DNA from: Polynucleobacter sp.
GTDB taxonomy: Bacteria; Pseudomonadota; Gammaproteobacteria; Burkholderiales; Burkholderiaceae
Direction of reading: 5' to 3'
DNA length: 5,098 bases
Assembly (NCBI GenBank): GCA_023253245.1
Contig: JALRHB010000098.1
Location: forward strand, 1 to 5,098
The notes beneath the pieces were generated by a model. That model worked only from the letters and a program-made list of their open reading frames with translations. It searched no databases and was not told the DNA's origin. A program made the translations under genes and the position numbers. Positions 1-5,098 of this stretch are shown piece by piece. The stretch's first letter is position 1, and the number at the start of each line of letters is the position of its first letter.

Positions 1-7
1 CCAATAA
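1..7 (+). CDS. Possible last codon and stop of the preceding gene (tolR expected)
   Basis: A TAA at 5-7 could end the gene before tolA, which in tol-pal clusters is normally tolR. Only a CAA codon would be visible, so the identity rests on gene order alone. Another reading frame stays open from base 1 to a TGA at 28-30, which would overlap the tolA start as ATGA. The window cannot tell these two endings apart. Confidence 0.25.
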
Positions 8-26
8 GTCTCTTTATCTTTTATTC

Positions 27-839
27 ATGAATAGCGCGCAAATTTTTCACTCAGATTTTTCTAGGGCTAGACCCACTAAGAGTGAAAGTACAAAGCGTGC
101 CTTTGGTCTGTCTCTAGCCGCGCACTTAGGTCTACTCGCTTTTTTAGTAATTGGTATTAGCTGGAATAACTCCACTCCCTCTGGTGTTGAGGTTGAGCTC
201 TGGGATGCAAGCCAGCAAGTCCAGACCCCAGTGGTGCCAGAAGTTAAAACCGAAATGAAAGAAGAAGCGGCCGATATTGCTGTCAAGAAAAAACCGGTCG
301 AGAAAGAGGCTCCAAAAAAAGAGGTTAAGGAAGCTCCTAAACCGGTAACACCTCCTAAACCCACTCCTCCCAAGGAGAAGGAAAAAGAGAAAGAAAAACC
401 TAAAAAAGTCGAGCCACCTAAAGCAGCCACTCCAGCAGAAACTAAAGCTAATGCGGCTGCCGAGAAAGTGCGTGCCGATCAATTAGCACGCTTACGCGCT
501 GCTGCAGGTGCAGAAGGTGGAAGCGGCGGAACCAGTGGAAGTGGTGTAGGTGGTGGTGGCAATGCACCTGCTGGCTGGACCGATAAAGTCATTAAAAAGG
601 TAAAGCCACTGATTGTGTTCAACACAGAATCCATTAGCGGCAATCCAGCAACTGTCATTAAAGTTAATTTGGCCCCAGATGGTGCTATTTTGAGCACCAG
701 CATTTTAAGTTCTAGTGGTAATGCGGGCTGGGACCGTGCGGTGCTATTGGCATTAACGCGCGCAGAAAGTCTGCCAAAAGACGACCATGGCAAAATCCCT
801 CAAAGAGAAGTTAAGCTGACCTTTAAACCCAAGGACTAA
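27..839 (+). CDS. tolA: TolA, inner-membrane-anchored energy transducer of the Tol-Pal system
   Basis: TolA links the TolQ-TolR proton-driven motor in the inner membrane to TolB and Pal at the outer membrane. The 270-aa product has the three-part TolA layout. A single transmembrane helix lies at about residues 25-46 and contains S29-x3-H33, the Ser/His pair conserved in the TolA and TonB anchors. A Pro/Lys/Glu/Ala-rich periplasmic spacer covers about 60-160, including a Lys-Glu alternation near 116-124. A Gly/Ser linker (about 161-178) leads to a C-terminal TolA/TonB-like domain (about 184-270) with NPA, APDG and GWDRAV motifs. It is shorter than E. coli TolA (421 aa), mostly through the spacer. 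The ATG at 27 is the only suitable start before the membrane helix, although no Shine-Dalgarno sequence precedes it. tolB follows after 3 nt. Identity is secure from architecture plus context. Confidence 0.95.
   Translation: MNSAQIFHSDFSRARPTKSESTKRAFGLSLAAHLGLLAFLVIGISWNNSTPSGVEVELWDASQQVQTPVVPEVKTEMKEEAADIAVKKKPVEKEAPKKEVKEAPKPVTPPKPTPPKEKEKEKEKPKKVEPPKAATPAETKANAAAEKVRADQLARLRAAAGAEGGSGGTSGSGVGGGGNAPAGWTDKVIKKVKPLIVFNTESISGNPATVIKVNLAPDGAILSTSILSSSGNAGWDRAVLLALTRAESLPKDDHGKIPQREVKLTFKPKD
831..835 (+). promoter_or_regulatory. Ribosome binding site of tolB
   Basis: AAGGA at 831-835 ends 7 nt before the ATG at 843 and lies inside the last codons of tolA. It favours the ATG at 843 over the in-frame ATG at 855, which has no comparable site. 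Confidence 0.6.
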
Positions 840-842
840 AGC

Positions 843-2150
843 ATGTTGCAAGCAATGAAAAAACATTTCTCATTCGTCATCGCAGTATTTGCGGTAACCC
901 TATCGATGCTTGGTTTGAGCTCCCCAGTGCTAGCCCAAATGAATATTGAAATCACTGGCGTCGGACAATCTCTTTACCCTATTGCAGTCATGCGTTTTAA
1001 AGATGAAAACAAATTGCCAGTAAGTGTTACTGAGATTGTGCGGCAAGATTTAGCACGCAGTGGCTACTTTAAAAATACCGAGAATGGCAATGCAACCGAG
1101 AGCGACGAAGGCACGCCTAACTTTAAGTCGTGGGCAGCGCGCGGTGCTGACGCGTTAGTAGTAGGCACTGTGATACAAACTGGTGCCAGTCAGTTCGAAA
1201 TTCATTACAAATTATTTGATGTTCGTAAATCAGAGAGTTTGGGCGGCTTAAATATCAACACAAGTGCTGATAATTTACGCGCTGCAGGCCATAAGATTGC
1301 TGATGACATTATCTTTAAGTTGTTGGGTGAACGCGGCGTCTTTTCTACTCGCCTCTCTTACGTCATTAAAGAAGGTAAACGTTATCGCCTAGTAATCTCT
1401 GATGCGGATGGACAGAACATTCGCAATGCGCTAAATAGTAGCGAACCGATAATCTCTCCGTCATGGTCGCCTGATGGCAAAAAAGTAGCTTACGTATCTT
1501 TTGAAGATCGTAAGCCCGTCATCTACGTACATGAACTTGCTACAGGACGACGCGTTTCCCTGTCTAACCAAAAGGGAAATAACAGCGCACCAGCCTGGTC
1601 ACCTGATGGCAAAAAATTAGCAGTCTCGCTCTCCAAAGACGGGAATACCCAAATCTACGGCATCAATGCTGATGGGAGCGGCCTGCACCGCCTAACGCGC
1701 GGTCGCACAATTGATACTGAACCTCAATATTCTGCAGATGGTCGCTACATCTACTTCACAAGTGACCGAGGGGGTAACCCACAAATTTATCGTATGAGTG
1801 CGGATGGCGAGCAAGTCGAAGGCGCAAAACGGATTACCTTCAAACAAGGCTTTGTGACCTCACCACGCATTTCTCCAGATGGTAAATATTTGGCTTATAT
1901 CGCCAACATTGGGGGAGCTTTTCGTCTCTACATACTCAATCTAGCAACAGGCGATGCGCAAGCCCTTACCGACGGCAGTAGTGATGAATCCCCCTCCTTT
2001 GCCGCCAATGGTCGCTATGTTCTCTATTCCACCAAAGTGGGGGGCAAACGGGTCTTAGCTGCCGTTTCAGTGGATGGTAACTCTAAACAGGTATTGAGCA
2101 TTCCAGGATCAGACGTTCGTCAGCCGTCTTGGGGTCCATTCATGGATTGA
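843..2150 (+). CDS. tolB: TolB, periplasmic beta-propeller protein of the Tol-Pal system
   Basis: TolB is a periplasmic protein that binds Pal through its beta-propeller and TolA through its mature N-terminus, so that TolA can free Pal and move it to division sites. The 435-aa product matches the family length (E. coli 430 aa). It starts with a Sec signal peptide: basic MKKH, a hydrophobic core at about 10-25, and probable cleavage after VLA at residue 31. The TolB N-terminal domain spans about 33-165. A propeller follows at about 170-435, with repeated S-P/A-D-G blade motifs at 209-212, 253-256, 297-300 and 344-347, and a degenerate AANG at 387-390. The chain ends in a PSWGP motif, closing the last blade. 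The start at 843 is 3 nt after tolA and has its own Shine-Dalgarno sequence, which suggests co-transcription and coupled translation. Confidence 0.97.
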   Translation: MLQAMKKHFSFVIAVFAVTLSMLGLSSPVLAQMNIEITGVGQSLYPIAVMRFKDENKLPVSVTEIVRQDLARSGYFKNTENGNATESDEGTPNFKSWAARGADALVVGTVIQTGASQFEIHYKLFDVRKSESLGGLNINTSADNLRAAGHKIADDIIFKLLGERGVFSTRLSYVIKEGKRYRLVISDADGQNIRNALNSSEPIISPSWSPDGKKVAYVSFEDRKPVIYVHELATGRRVSLSNQKGNNSAPAWSPDGKKLAVSLSKDGNTQIYGINADGSGLHRLTRGRTIDTEPQYSADGRYIYFTSDRGGNPQIYRMSADGEQVEGAKRITFKQGFVTSPRISPDGKYLAYIANIGGAFRLYILNLATGDAQALTDGSSDESPSFAANGRYVLYSTKVGGKRVLAAVSVDGNSKQVLSIPGSDVRQPSWGPFMD

Positions 2151-2181
2151 TCAATAGTCAAAAGCCCCCCTGAATTACGAC

Positions 2182-2210
2182 TTGTTCCCAACCGAAATAG
2201 CCAATACGAT
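2182..2210 (+). promoter_or_regulatory. Candidate sigma-70 promoter before pal
   Basis: The 132-nt gap between tolB and pal holds TTGTTC (2182-2187) and TACGAT (2205-2210) with a 17-bp spacer, matching the -35 and -10 consensus at 3 of 6 and 4 of 6 positions. An internal promoter would let the abundant lipoprotein Pal be made independently of the upstream genes. The match is modest. I see no terminator hairpin after tolB in this gap, so read-through from tolB is also likely. Confidence 0.25.
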
Positions 2211-2263
2211 GCGCTTAGGAGCATAATATTGCCAATTAAGCAGTTAAATTTTTGACCTCTCTC

Positions 2264-2278
2264 GAAGGAAAAAGGAAA
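2264..2278 (+). promoter_or_regulatory. Strong, doubled ribosome binding region of pal
   Basis: The purine-rich tract before pal contains two AAGGA-like sites. The second, with GGA at 2274-2276, lies 6 nt before the ATG at 2283. It is the best Shine-Dalgarno region of the cluster, consistent with the high expression expected of Pal. Confidence 0.7.
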
Positions 2279-2282
2279 GAAC

Positions 2283-2783
2283 ATGACAATTTCTATCGCA
2301 CGCCGTGCTGCAACCGCTGTGCTGTTGGGAACAACCGCTTTATTTTTAGCAGCTTGCTCAGGCGTTAAATTAGATGATGTTGATAGCGCAAATGGAGGCG
2401 GAAGCGGCAACTTTAGCTCGCAACCTTGGAATGATCCCAGTAGTCCACTCTTTCAGCGTAGTGTCTATTTTGATTTCAATGAATACACTGTTCAGACGAA
2501 ATATCAAAAACAATTGTCTGCACATGCAAGCTTCTTGAAAGCCAACCCTAAACAAAAAATCATCATCCAAGGCAATACCGACGATCGTGGCACTGCAGAA
2601 TACAACTTGGCATTAGGTCAACGCCGTTCAGATGCAGTGCGCAAATCACTCAATTTAATGGGTGTTTCTGACGATCAAATGGAAGCTGTTAGTTTTGGCA
2701 AAGAAAAGCCAAAGGCTGAGGGTGATACTGAAGCAGCTTGGGCAGAAAATCGCCGCGCTGATATCGTTTACATCACGAACTAA
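2283..2783 (+). CDS. pal: Pal, peptidoglycan-associated outer-membrane lipoprotein
   Basis: Pal is anchored in the outer membrane by N-terminal lipids and binds the meso-diaminopimelate peptide of peptidoglycan. TolB competes for it, and TolA concentrates it at the septum. The 166-aa product starts with a lipoprotein signal peptide: RR at 7-8, a hydrophobic core at 11-22, and the lipobox LAAC with the lipidated cysteine at 25. A short Gly/Ser/Asp-rich linker leads to an OmpA-like domain from about 59 to 165. The family motif TDDRGTAEYN lies at 99-108, followed by LGQRR at 111-115. D100 and R115 correspond to the Asp/Arg pair that grips diaminopimelate in OmpA-like domains. Residue 26 is Ser, not Asp, so there is no classical inner-membrane retention signal. 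The stop codon shares one base with the cpoB start. Confidence 0.97.
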   Translation: MTISIARRAATAVLLGTTALFLAACSGVKLDDVDSANGGGSGNFSSQPWNDPSSPLFQRSVYFDFNEYTVQTKYQKQLSAHASFLKANPKQKIIIQGNTDDRGTAEYNLALGQRRSDAVRKSLNLMGVSDDQMEAVSFGKEKPKAEGDTEAAWAENRRADIVYITN

Positions 2784-3523
2784 TGCACGCTATGCGAAAG
2801 CAATCTCGCGCTATTAAACAAACGCTCTCACGAGCGTTTTGTTTAAGTGCCTCTGTCATTCTCTTAGGAGCATCTACCAGCTCTTGGGCCATCTTTGCTG
2901 ATGATGATGCCCGTAAAGCTATTTTGGATTTACGAAAATCCCTAGCCACCACCCAACTTGAACTGCAAAGTCAAATTGAAAAGCTCAAAACAGATAATGC
3001 TGAGTTACGCGGGAAAATTGAAAGCCTTGAAAAACAAGGCGAAGAAATGAGCGCAAGTCAAAAAACCTACTACGAGGACTTAGATACTCGTCTAGGTAAT
3101 TTCGAGCCACGTACAGTAACTATTGAAGGCGTGACAGGAACTGTTCAGCCTGGTGAGAAAAAAGCTTACGATGATGCGCTCAAAGCCTTCCAGGCTGGCA
3201 ACCTCAAGAAGGCAGAAGATGGTTTCTCGGCCTTTGCAAATCGCTATCCCAAAAGCCCTTATGTACCACTAGCTTTATTTTGGAGCGGCAATAGCAAATA
3301 TGCGAACAAAGAGTACGCTAGTGCGATTACTCAACTACAAAATCTCATTAAGCGCTACCCCAATCATCCACGCATTCCTGCGGCGATGCTCACTCTAGGT
3401 AATGCCCAATTAGAAAGTGGCAATAAAACAGCGGCCAAAAAAACGTTTACTGACATCATCAGTAAGTATCCAGATACAGAAGCAGCTAAAGACGCTCAGC
3501 AACTGAACTCTGCTATCAAGTAA
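2783..3523 (+). CDS. cpoB: CpoB (YbgF), Tol-associated periplasmic TPR protein
   Basis: CpoB links the Tol machine to the septal peptidoglycan synthase PBP1b-LpoB in E. coli; here that role is inferred from family and position. The 246-aa product has a Sec signal peptide with a basic region at 5-17, a hydrophobic core at about 19-31, and probable cleavage after SWA at residue 36. A heptad-like charged coiled coil at about 44-106 matches the CpoB trimerisation segment. A C-terminal domain carries three TPR-like helical pairs at about 127-160, 163-196 and 200-233, each ending in a YP turn (RYPKSP, RYPNHP, KYPDTE). The ATG at 2783 overlaps the pal stop as TAATG, and no Shine-Dalgarno sequence is evident, so translation is probably coupled to pal. 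The ATG at 2792 is an alternative start. The signal-peptide codons contain a terminator-like hairpin. Confidence 0.93.
   Translation: MHAMRKQSRAIKQTLSRAFCLSASVILLGASTSSWAIFADDDARKAILDLRKSLATTQLELQSQIEKLKTDNAELRGKIESLEKQGEEMSASQKTYYEDLDTRLGNFEPRTVTIEGVTGTVQPGEKKAYDDALKAFQAGNLKKAEDGFSAFANRYPKSPYVPLALFWSGNSKYANKEYASAITQLQNLIKRYPNHPRIPAAMLTLGNAQLESGNKTAAKKTFTDIISKYPDTEAAKDAQQLNSAIK
2814..2846 (+). terminator. Terminator-like hairpin inside the 5' end of cpoB
   Basis: The arms at 2814-2827 and 2832-2846 are complementary over 14 bp with only T2840 bulged, around a 4-nt TCAC loop. The core is an 8-bp stem, AAACGCTC with GAGCGTTT, and the descending side carries the U-rich run TTTTGTTT (2837-2844). 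The ascending side is A-rich, so the element looks like a bidirectional intrinsic terminator. It begins 30 nt after the pal stop and encodes CpoB residues 11-22. Shape is seen directly; activity as a terminator or attenuator is inferred, and ribosomes translating cpoB could suppress it. Confidence 0.45.
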
Positions 3524-3538
3524 GCAGCCTAAGCTCTT

Positions 3539-4279
3539 ATGTCTTCATTATCTGCAGCGTTTGCAAACCTTGCCCCGCGCAAACCCAATGCTCCCGCTGT
3601 CATTTTGTTTTCAGGCGGTTTAGACTCAAGCACGATTCTGGCTCTTGCCAAGGATTTGGGTTACGCGCCCTACGTACTATCGGTGAGCTATGGTCAACGC
3701 CACTCTTCAGAACTCGCTGCAGCCAAACATATTGCTAAAAAAATGGGCGTTATTCAGCATGAGATTGTGAATCTAGATCTAACGCGCTTTGGTGGATCAG
3801 CCTTAACTGACTCAGCGATTGATGTGCCAACTACCCCAAGCCAAGATCAAGAGATCCCCAGTACTTATGTGCCAGCACGCAATACCATCCTACTCTCCCT
3901 GGCATTAGGCTGGGCAGAGTCATTGGGAGGGCTTGATATTTTCTATGGCGCCAATGCGGTAGATTACTCCGGATATCCTGACTGTCGCCCAGAATATGTC
4001 GCCTCATTTGAGGCGATGGCCAACCTAGCCACTAAAGCCGGTGTTGAAGCTCTGAATGATGACAATCGCTTTAGAGTCCACGCCCCCATCATCCATATGA
4101 GCAAGGCGCAAATTATTCAATTAGGAAGCACCTTAGGGCTTGATTACTCACAAACCGTCTCGTGTTATCAAGCCAATGATTTAGGGGAAGCGTGTGGTGA
4201 GTGTGAGTCTTGCCGATTGCTCCAGGCAGGCTTCAAGCAGGCAGGGGTTAGTGATCCAACGCGCTACCGCAAGAATTAA
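3539..4279 (+). CDS. queC: QueC, 7-cyano-7-deazaguanine (preQ0) synthase
   Basis: QueC converts 7-carboxy-7-deazaguanine and ammonia to preQ0 using ATP, in the cytoplasm, on the pathway to the tRNA nucleoside queuosine. The 246-aa product has the N-type ATP pyrophosphatase P-loop SGGLDSS at residues 25-31, YGQRH at 51-55, YVPARN at 110-115 and GANAVDYSGYPDCRPE at 137-152. The zinc cluster is C209, C219, C222 and C225. All expected motifs are intact. Residues 1-19 are a short leader before the first beta strand, slightly longer than in compact homologues. The start lies 15 nt after cpoB without a clear Shine-Dalgarno sequence, suggesting it is read from the tol-pal transcript. queC beside tol-pal is familiar in beta- and gammaproteobacteria, often with queE between; queE is absent from this gap. 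Confidence 0.96.
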   Translation: MSSLSAAFANLAPRKPNAPAVILFSGGLDSSTILALAKDLGYAPYVLSVSYGQRHSSELAAAKHIAKKMGVIQHEIVNLDLTRFGGSALTDSAIDVPTTPSQDQEIPSTYVPARNTILLSLALGWAESLGGLDIFYGANAVDYSGYPDCRPEYVASFEAMANLATKAGVEALNDDNRFRVHAPIIHMSKAQIIQLGSTLGLDYSQTVSCYQANDLGEACGECESCRLLQAGFKQAGVSDPTRYRKN

Positions 4280-4312
4280 TCAAAGCTTGCTTAGCCCTAC
4301 AAATCGAGAGGT

Positions 4313-4341
4313 TTGACAAGATATAAATTACCCATAATAAT
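4313..4341 (+). promoter_or_regulatory. Promoter of the toxin-antitoxin operon
   Basis: A perfect -35 hexamer TTGACA (4313-4318) and a 5-of-6 -10 hexamer AATAAT (4336-4341) are separated by 17 bp, the optimal spacing. Transcription should begin near 4347-4349, giving a leader of about 18 nt before the ATG at 4366. The left arm of the inverted-repeat operator overlaps the spacer and the first half of the -10, so a bound repressor would block RNA polymerase. Confidence 0.75.
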
Positions 4342-4364
4342 GCACTAAATTATGGGTAATTTAT
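4323..4364. promoter_or_regulatory. 16-bp perfect inverted repeat, probable antitoxin operator
   Basis: The arms 4323-4338 and 4349-4364 are perfect reverse complements separated by 10 bp. Each arm also contains a smaller palindrome, ATTA-N4-TAAT (4327-4338 and 4349-4360), with centres 22 bp apart, about two helical turns. This suits two repressor dimers on one DNA face. The predicted transcription start lies at the inner edge of the right arm, so the left arm would not be in the mRNA; the repeat therefore probably acts as DNA. Autorepression by the antitoxin and the toxin complex is typical of this family. Confidence 0.75.
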
Positions 4365-4365
4365 C

Positions 4366-4620
4366 ATGACGCTCACTCAAACTATTCATGCCAAAACAAC
4401 AGTCAGCATGACTGACCTTAGGCGCAATCCCAGCAAAATATTAGAGATTGCTGGTGATTTACCCATAGCCGTGTTGAATCACAATAAACCTGAGGCGTAT
4501 TTATTATCTGCCAAAGCGTATGAAGCCCTTTTAGATCTTATTGATGACCTCTCTTTGGTAAAAACTATTAAAGCTCGTAGCGGCGGTAAAACGGTTAAGG
4601 TAAAACTTGAAGACTTATAG
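4366..4620 (+). CDS. Phd/YefM-family antitoxin
   Basis: This 84-aa protein is the probable antitoxin of the downstream RelE-type toxin. Residues 13-55 follow the Phd/YefM pattern: VSMTDLRRNPSKIL (13-26), then PIAVLNHNKPEAYLLS (33-48), then AYEAL (51-55). In this family the N-terminal part folds into a DNA-binding dimer, and a flexible C-terminal segment (here about 60-84, charged, ending LEDL) wraps around the toxin. It is closer to StbD-like antitoxins than to the ribbon-helix-helix RelB of E. coli. The ATG at 4366 is preferred because it keeps the N-terminal strand and lies just after the operator; only a weak GGG (4354-4356) could serve as Shine-Dalgarno. An ATG at codon 15 would cut into the domain. 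Autorepression is expected from the adjacent inverted repeat. Confidence 0.85.
   Translation: MTLTQTIHAKTTVSMTDLRRNPSKILEIAGDLPIAVLNHNKPEAYLLSAKAYEALLDLIDDLSLVKTIKARSGGKTVKVKLEDL
4597..4600 (+). promoter_or_regulatory. Ribosome binding site deciding the TTG start of the toxin
   Basis: AAGG at 4597-4600 lies 6 nt before the TTG at 4607, inside the antitoxin gene. The toxin frame has a TAA at 4601-4603, so translation cannot begin further upstream, and no in-frame ATG or GTG precedes the conserved ALKEW motif. Confidence 0.65.
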
Positions 4621-4897
4621 TCTTGAGTTCAATGTACTTGCTTTAAAAGAATGGCAAAAATTAGATAATTCCATTCGAAGTCAGTTCAAAAAGCAACTAG
4701 AAAAACGTCTTCAAAATCCCAAAATTGCTTCTGCAAAGCTACATGGGGATTTAAATGACTTTTATAAGATAAAGCTCTCAGCAGTTGGCTATAGATTGGT
4801 CTATCAAGTTATAGACCATAAACTCATTGTCCTGGTCATTGCAATTGGAAAACGTAATGAGTCAGAGGTGTATCGTGAAGCCGGAAAAAGAAAATAA
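4607..4897 (+). CDS. relE: RelE-family toxin, ribosome-dependent mRNA interferase
   Basis: RelE toxins enter the ribosomal A site and cut mRNA, halting translation until antitoxin is restored. The 96-aa product matches E. coli RelE in length (95 aa) and motif order: ALKEWQKLD (12-20), YKIKL (53-57), GYRLVYQV (61-68), GKRNESEVY (81-89). K54, K56, R63, R83 and Y89 correspond, with a constant shift of two, to the E. coli active-site residues K52, K54, R61, R81 and Y87, so the toxin should be active. It starts at TTG and overlaps the antitoxin by 14 nt, which usually keeps toxin output below antitoxin. Base composition is low: 81 G or C of 240 bases counted by hand (4621-4860). The gene ends directly against the stop codon of the convergent riboflavin synthase gene. 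Confidence 0.92.
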   Translation: MKTYSLEFNVLALKEWQKLDNSIRSQFKKQLEKRLQNPKIASAKLHGDLNDFYKIKLSAVGYRLVYQVIDHKLIVLVIAIGKRNESEVYREAGKRK

Positions 4898-5098
4898 TTA
4901 CTTAACCTGGGTCTCGAGCATCCGCGCTACATAACGCGCAATCAGATCAACCTCAAGATTAACTGCATCACCCTGCTTGAGTTTTCCAAGCGTAGTGTTC
5001 TCTAAGGTATGCGGAATGATATTGATATCCACGATACAACTGTCTGAAGTATCGTGTGCTTGATTCACTGTCAGCGATACACCGTTTACCACGATTGA
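4898..5098 (-). CDS. ribE: Riboflavin synthase alpha chain, C-terminal part only
   Basis: Riboflavin synthase converts two 6,7-dimethyl-8-ribityllumazine molecules to riboflavin and 5-amino-6-ribitylaminouracil. The reading frame stays open to the window edge, so only the last 66 residues of an expected 200 or so are visible. They belong to the second lumazine-binding domain: SIVVNGVSLTVN at the cut end, then IIPHTLENTTLGKL, GDAVNLEVD, and the C-terminal helix IARYVARML that contributes to trimer formation in the family. A GTG at 5092 could be mistaken for a start, but the conserved sequence continues upstream of it. The gene is ribC in E. coli and often ribE elsewhere. It converges with the toxin gene with no bases between the two stop codons. 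Confidence 0.93.
   Translation of the reverse strand, partial: SIVVNGVSLTVNQAHDTSDSCIVDINIIPHTLENTTLGKLKQGDAVNLEVDLIARYVARMLETQVK

Noticed and set aside
314..320. A7 run in tolA as a possible slippage or frameshift site
   Set aside because: The frame is intact through the whole gene, and a 7-base run is short for efficient slippage; nearby A-runs simply reflect Lys codons.
371..412. Purine-rich Lys-Glu repeat in tolA as a tandem repeat element
   Set aside because: It is explained by the charged TolA spacer; units are not exact at the DNA level.
47..793. Long minus-strand open frames opposite tolA (47-430, 144-482, 479-793)
   Set aside because: Their products are low-complexity mirrors of the Lys/Glu/Pro-rich and Gly-rich tolA codons, with no recognisable domain; tolA itself is unambiguous.
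2209..2224. Short imperfect hairpin (ATGC with GCAT) in the tolB-pal gap
   Set aside because: Only 4 paired bases plus a mismatch, with no T-run; not distinguishable from chance.
2120..2570. Minus-strand open frames across the tolB-pal gap and pal (2120-2410, 2370-2570)
   Set aside because: They overlap well-identified genes antisense, lack any family resemblance and have no supporting start signals.
4300..4315. Small hairpin with a GAGA loop after queC, considered as a queC terminator
   Set aside because: The stem is 6 bp with one G-T pair, no T-run follows, and it overlaps the -35 region of the next operon.
4270..4907. Flanking direct repeats around the toxin-antitoxin cassette as insertion scars
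   Set aside because: AT-rich stretches near 4270-4287 and 4891-4907 are only loosely similar; no exact duplication was found.

Overview
The window looks like a betaproteobacterial chromosome segment, most like a small-genome Burkholderiaceae member such as Polynucleobacter. That assignment is inferred from protein style, moderate G+C and gene order; no marker gene settles it. Most of the window is ordinary core genome. I see no clearly undescribed system, but several regulatory details deserve a second look.

Positions 1-3523 hold the 3' part of a tol-pal envelope cluster in its usual order: tolA, tolB, pal, cpoB, all on the plus strand and tightly packed. The expected upstream tolQ and tolR lie outside the window, apart from a possible last codon. 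TolA spans the inner membrane and periplasm, TolB and CpoB are periplasmic, and Pal is an outer-membrane lipoprotein that binds peptidoglycan. Together they pull the outer membrane inward at division and coordinate septal peptidoglycan synthesis. tolA-tolB are separated by 3 nt and pal-cpoB overlap by 1 nt. The only loose joint is a 132-nt gap before pal. A terminator-shaped hairpin lies inside the signal-peptide codons of cpoB.

Positions 3539-4279 encode QueC, the ATP-dependent enzyme that makes the 7-deazaguanine preQ0 on the route to queuosine. It sits 15 nt after cpoB. The queE gene often found beside it is not in that gap.

Positions 4280-4897 form a self-contained type II toxin-antitoxin cassette: a near-consensus promoter, a 16-bp perfect inverted-repeat operator, a Phd/YefM-type antitoxin, and a RelE-type mRNA interferase with all five expected active-site residues, starting at TTG and overlapping the antitoxin by 14 nt. 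The cassette is lower in G+C than its neighbours and looks like an accessory insertion.

Positions 4898-5098 are the 3' end of a riboflavin synthase gene on the minus strand, cut by the window edge. Its stop codon directly abuts the toxin stop codon, leaving no intergenic DNA between the convergent genes.
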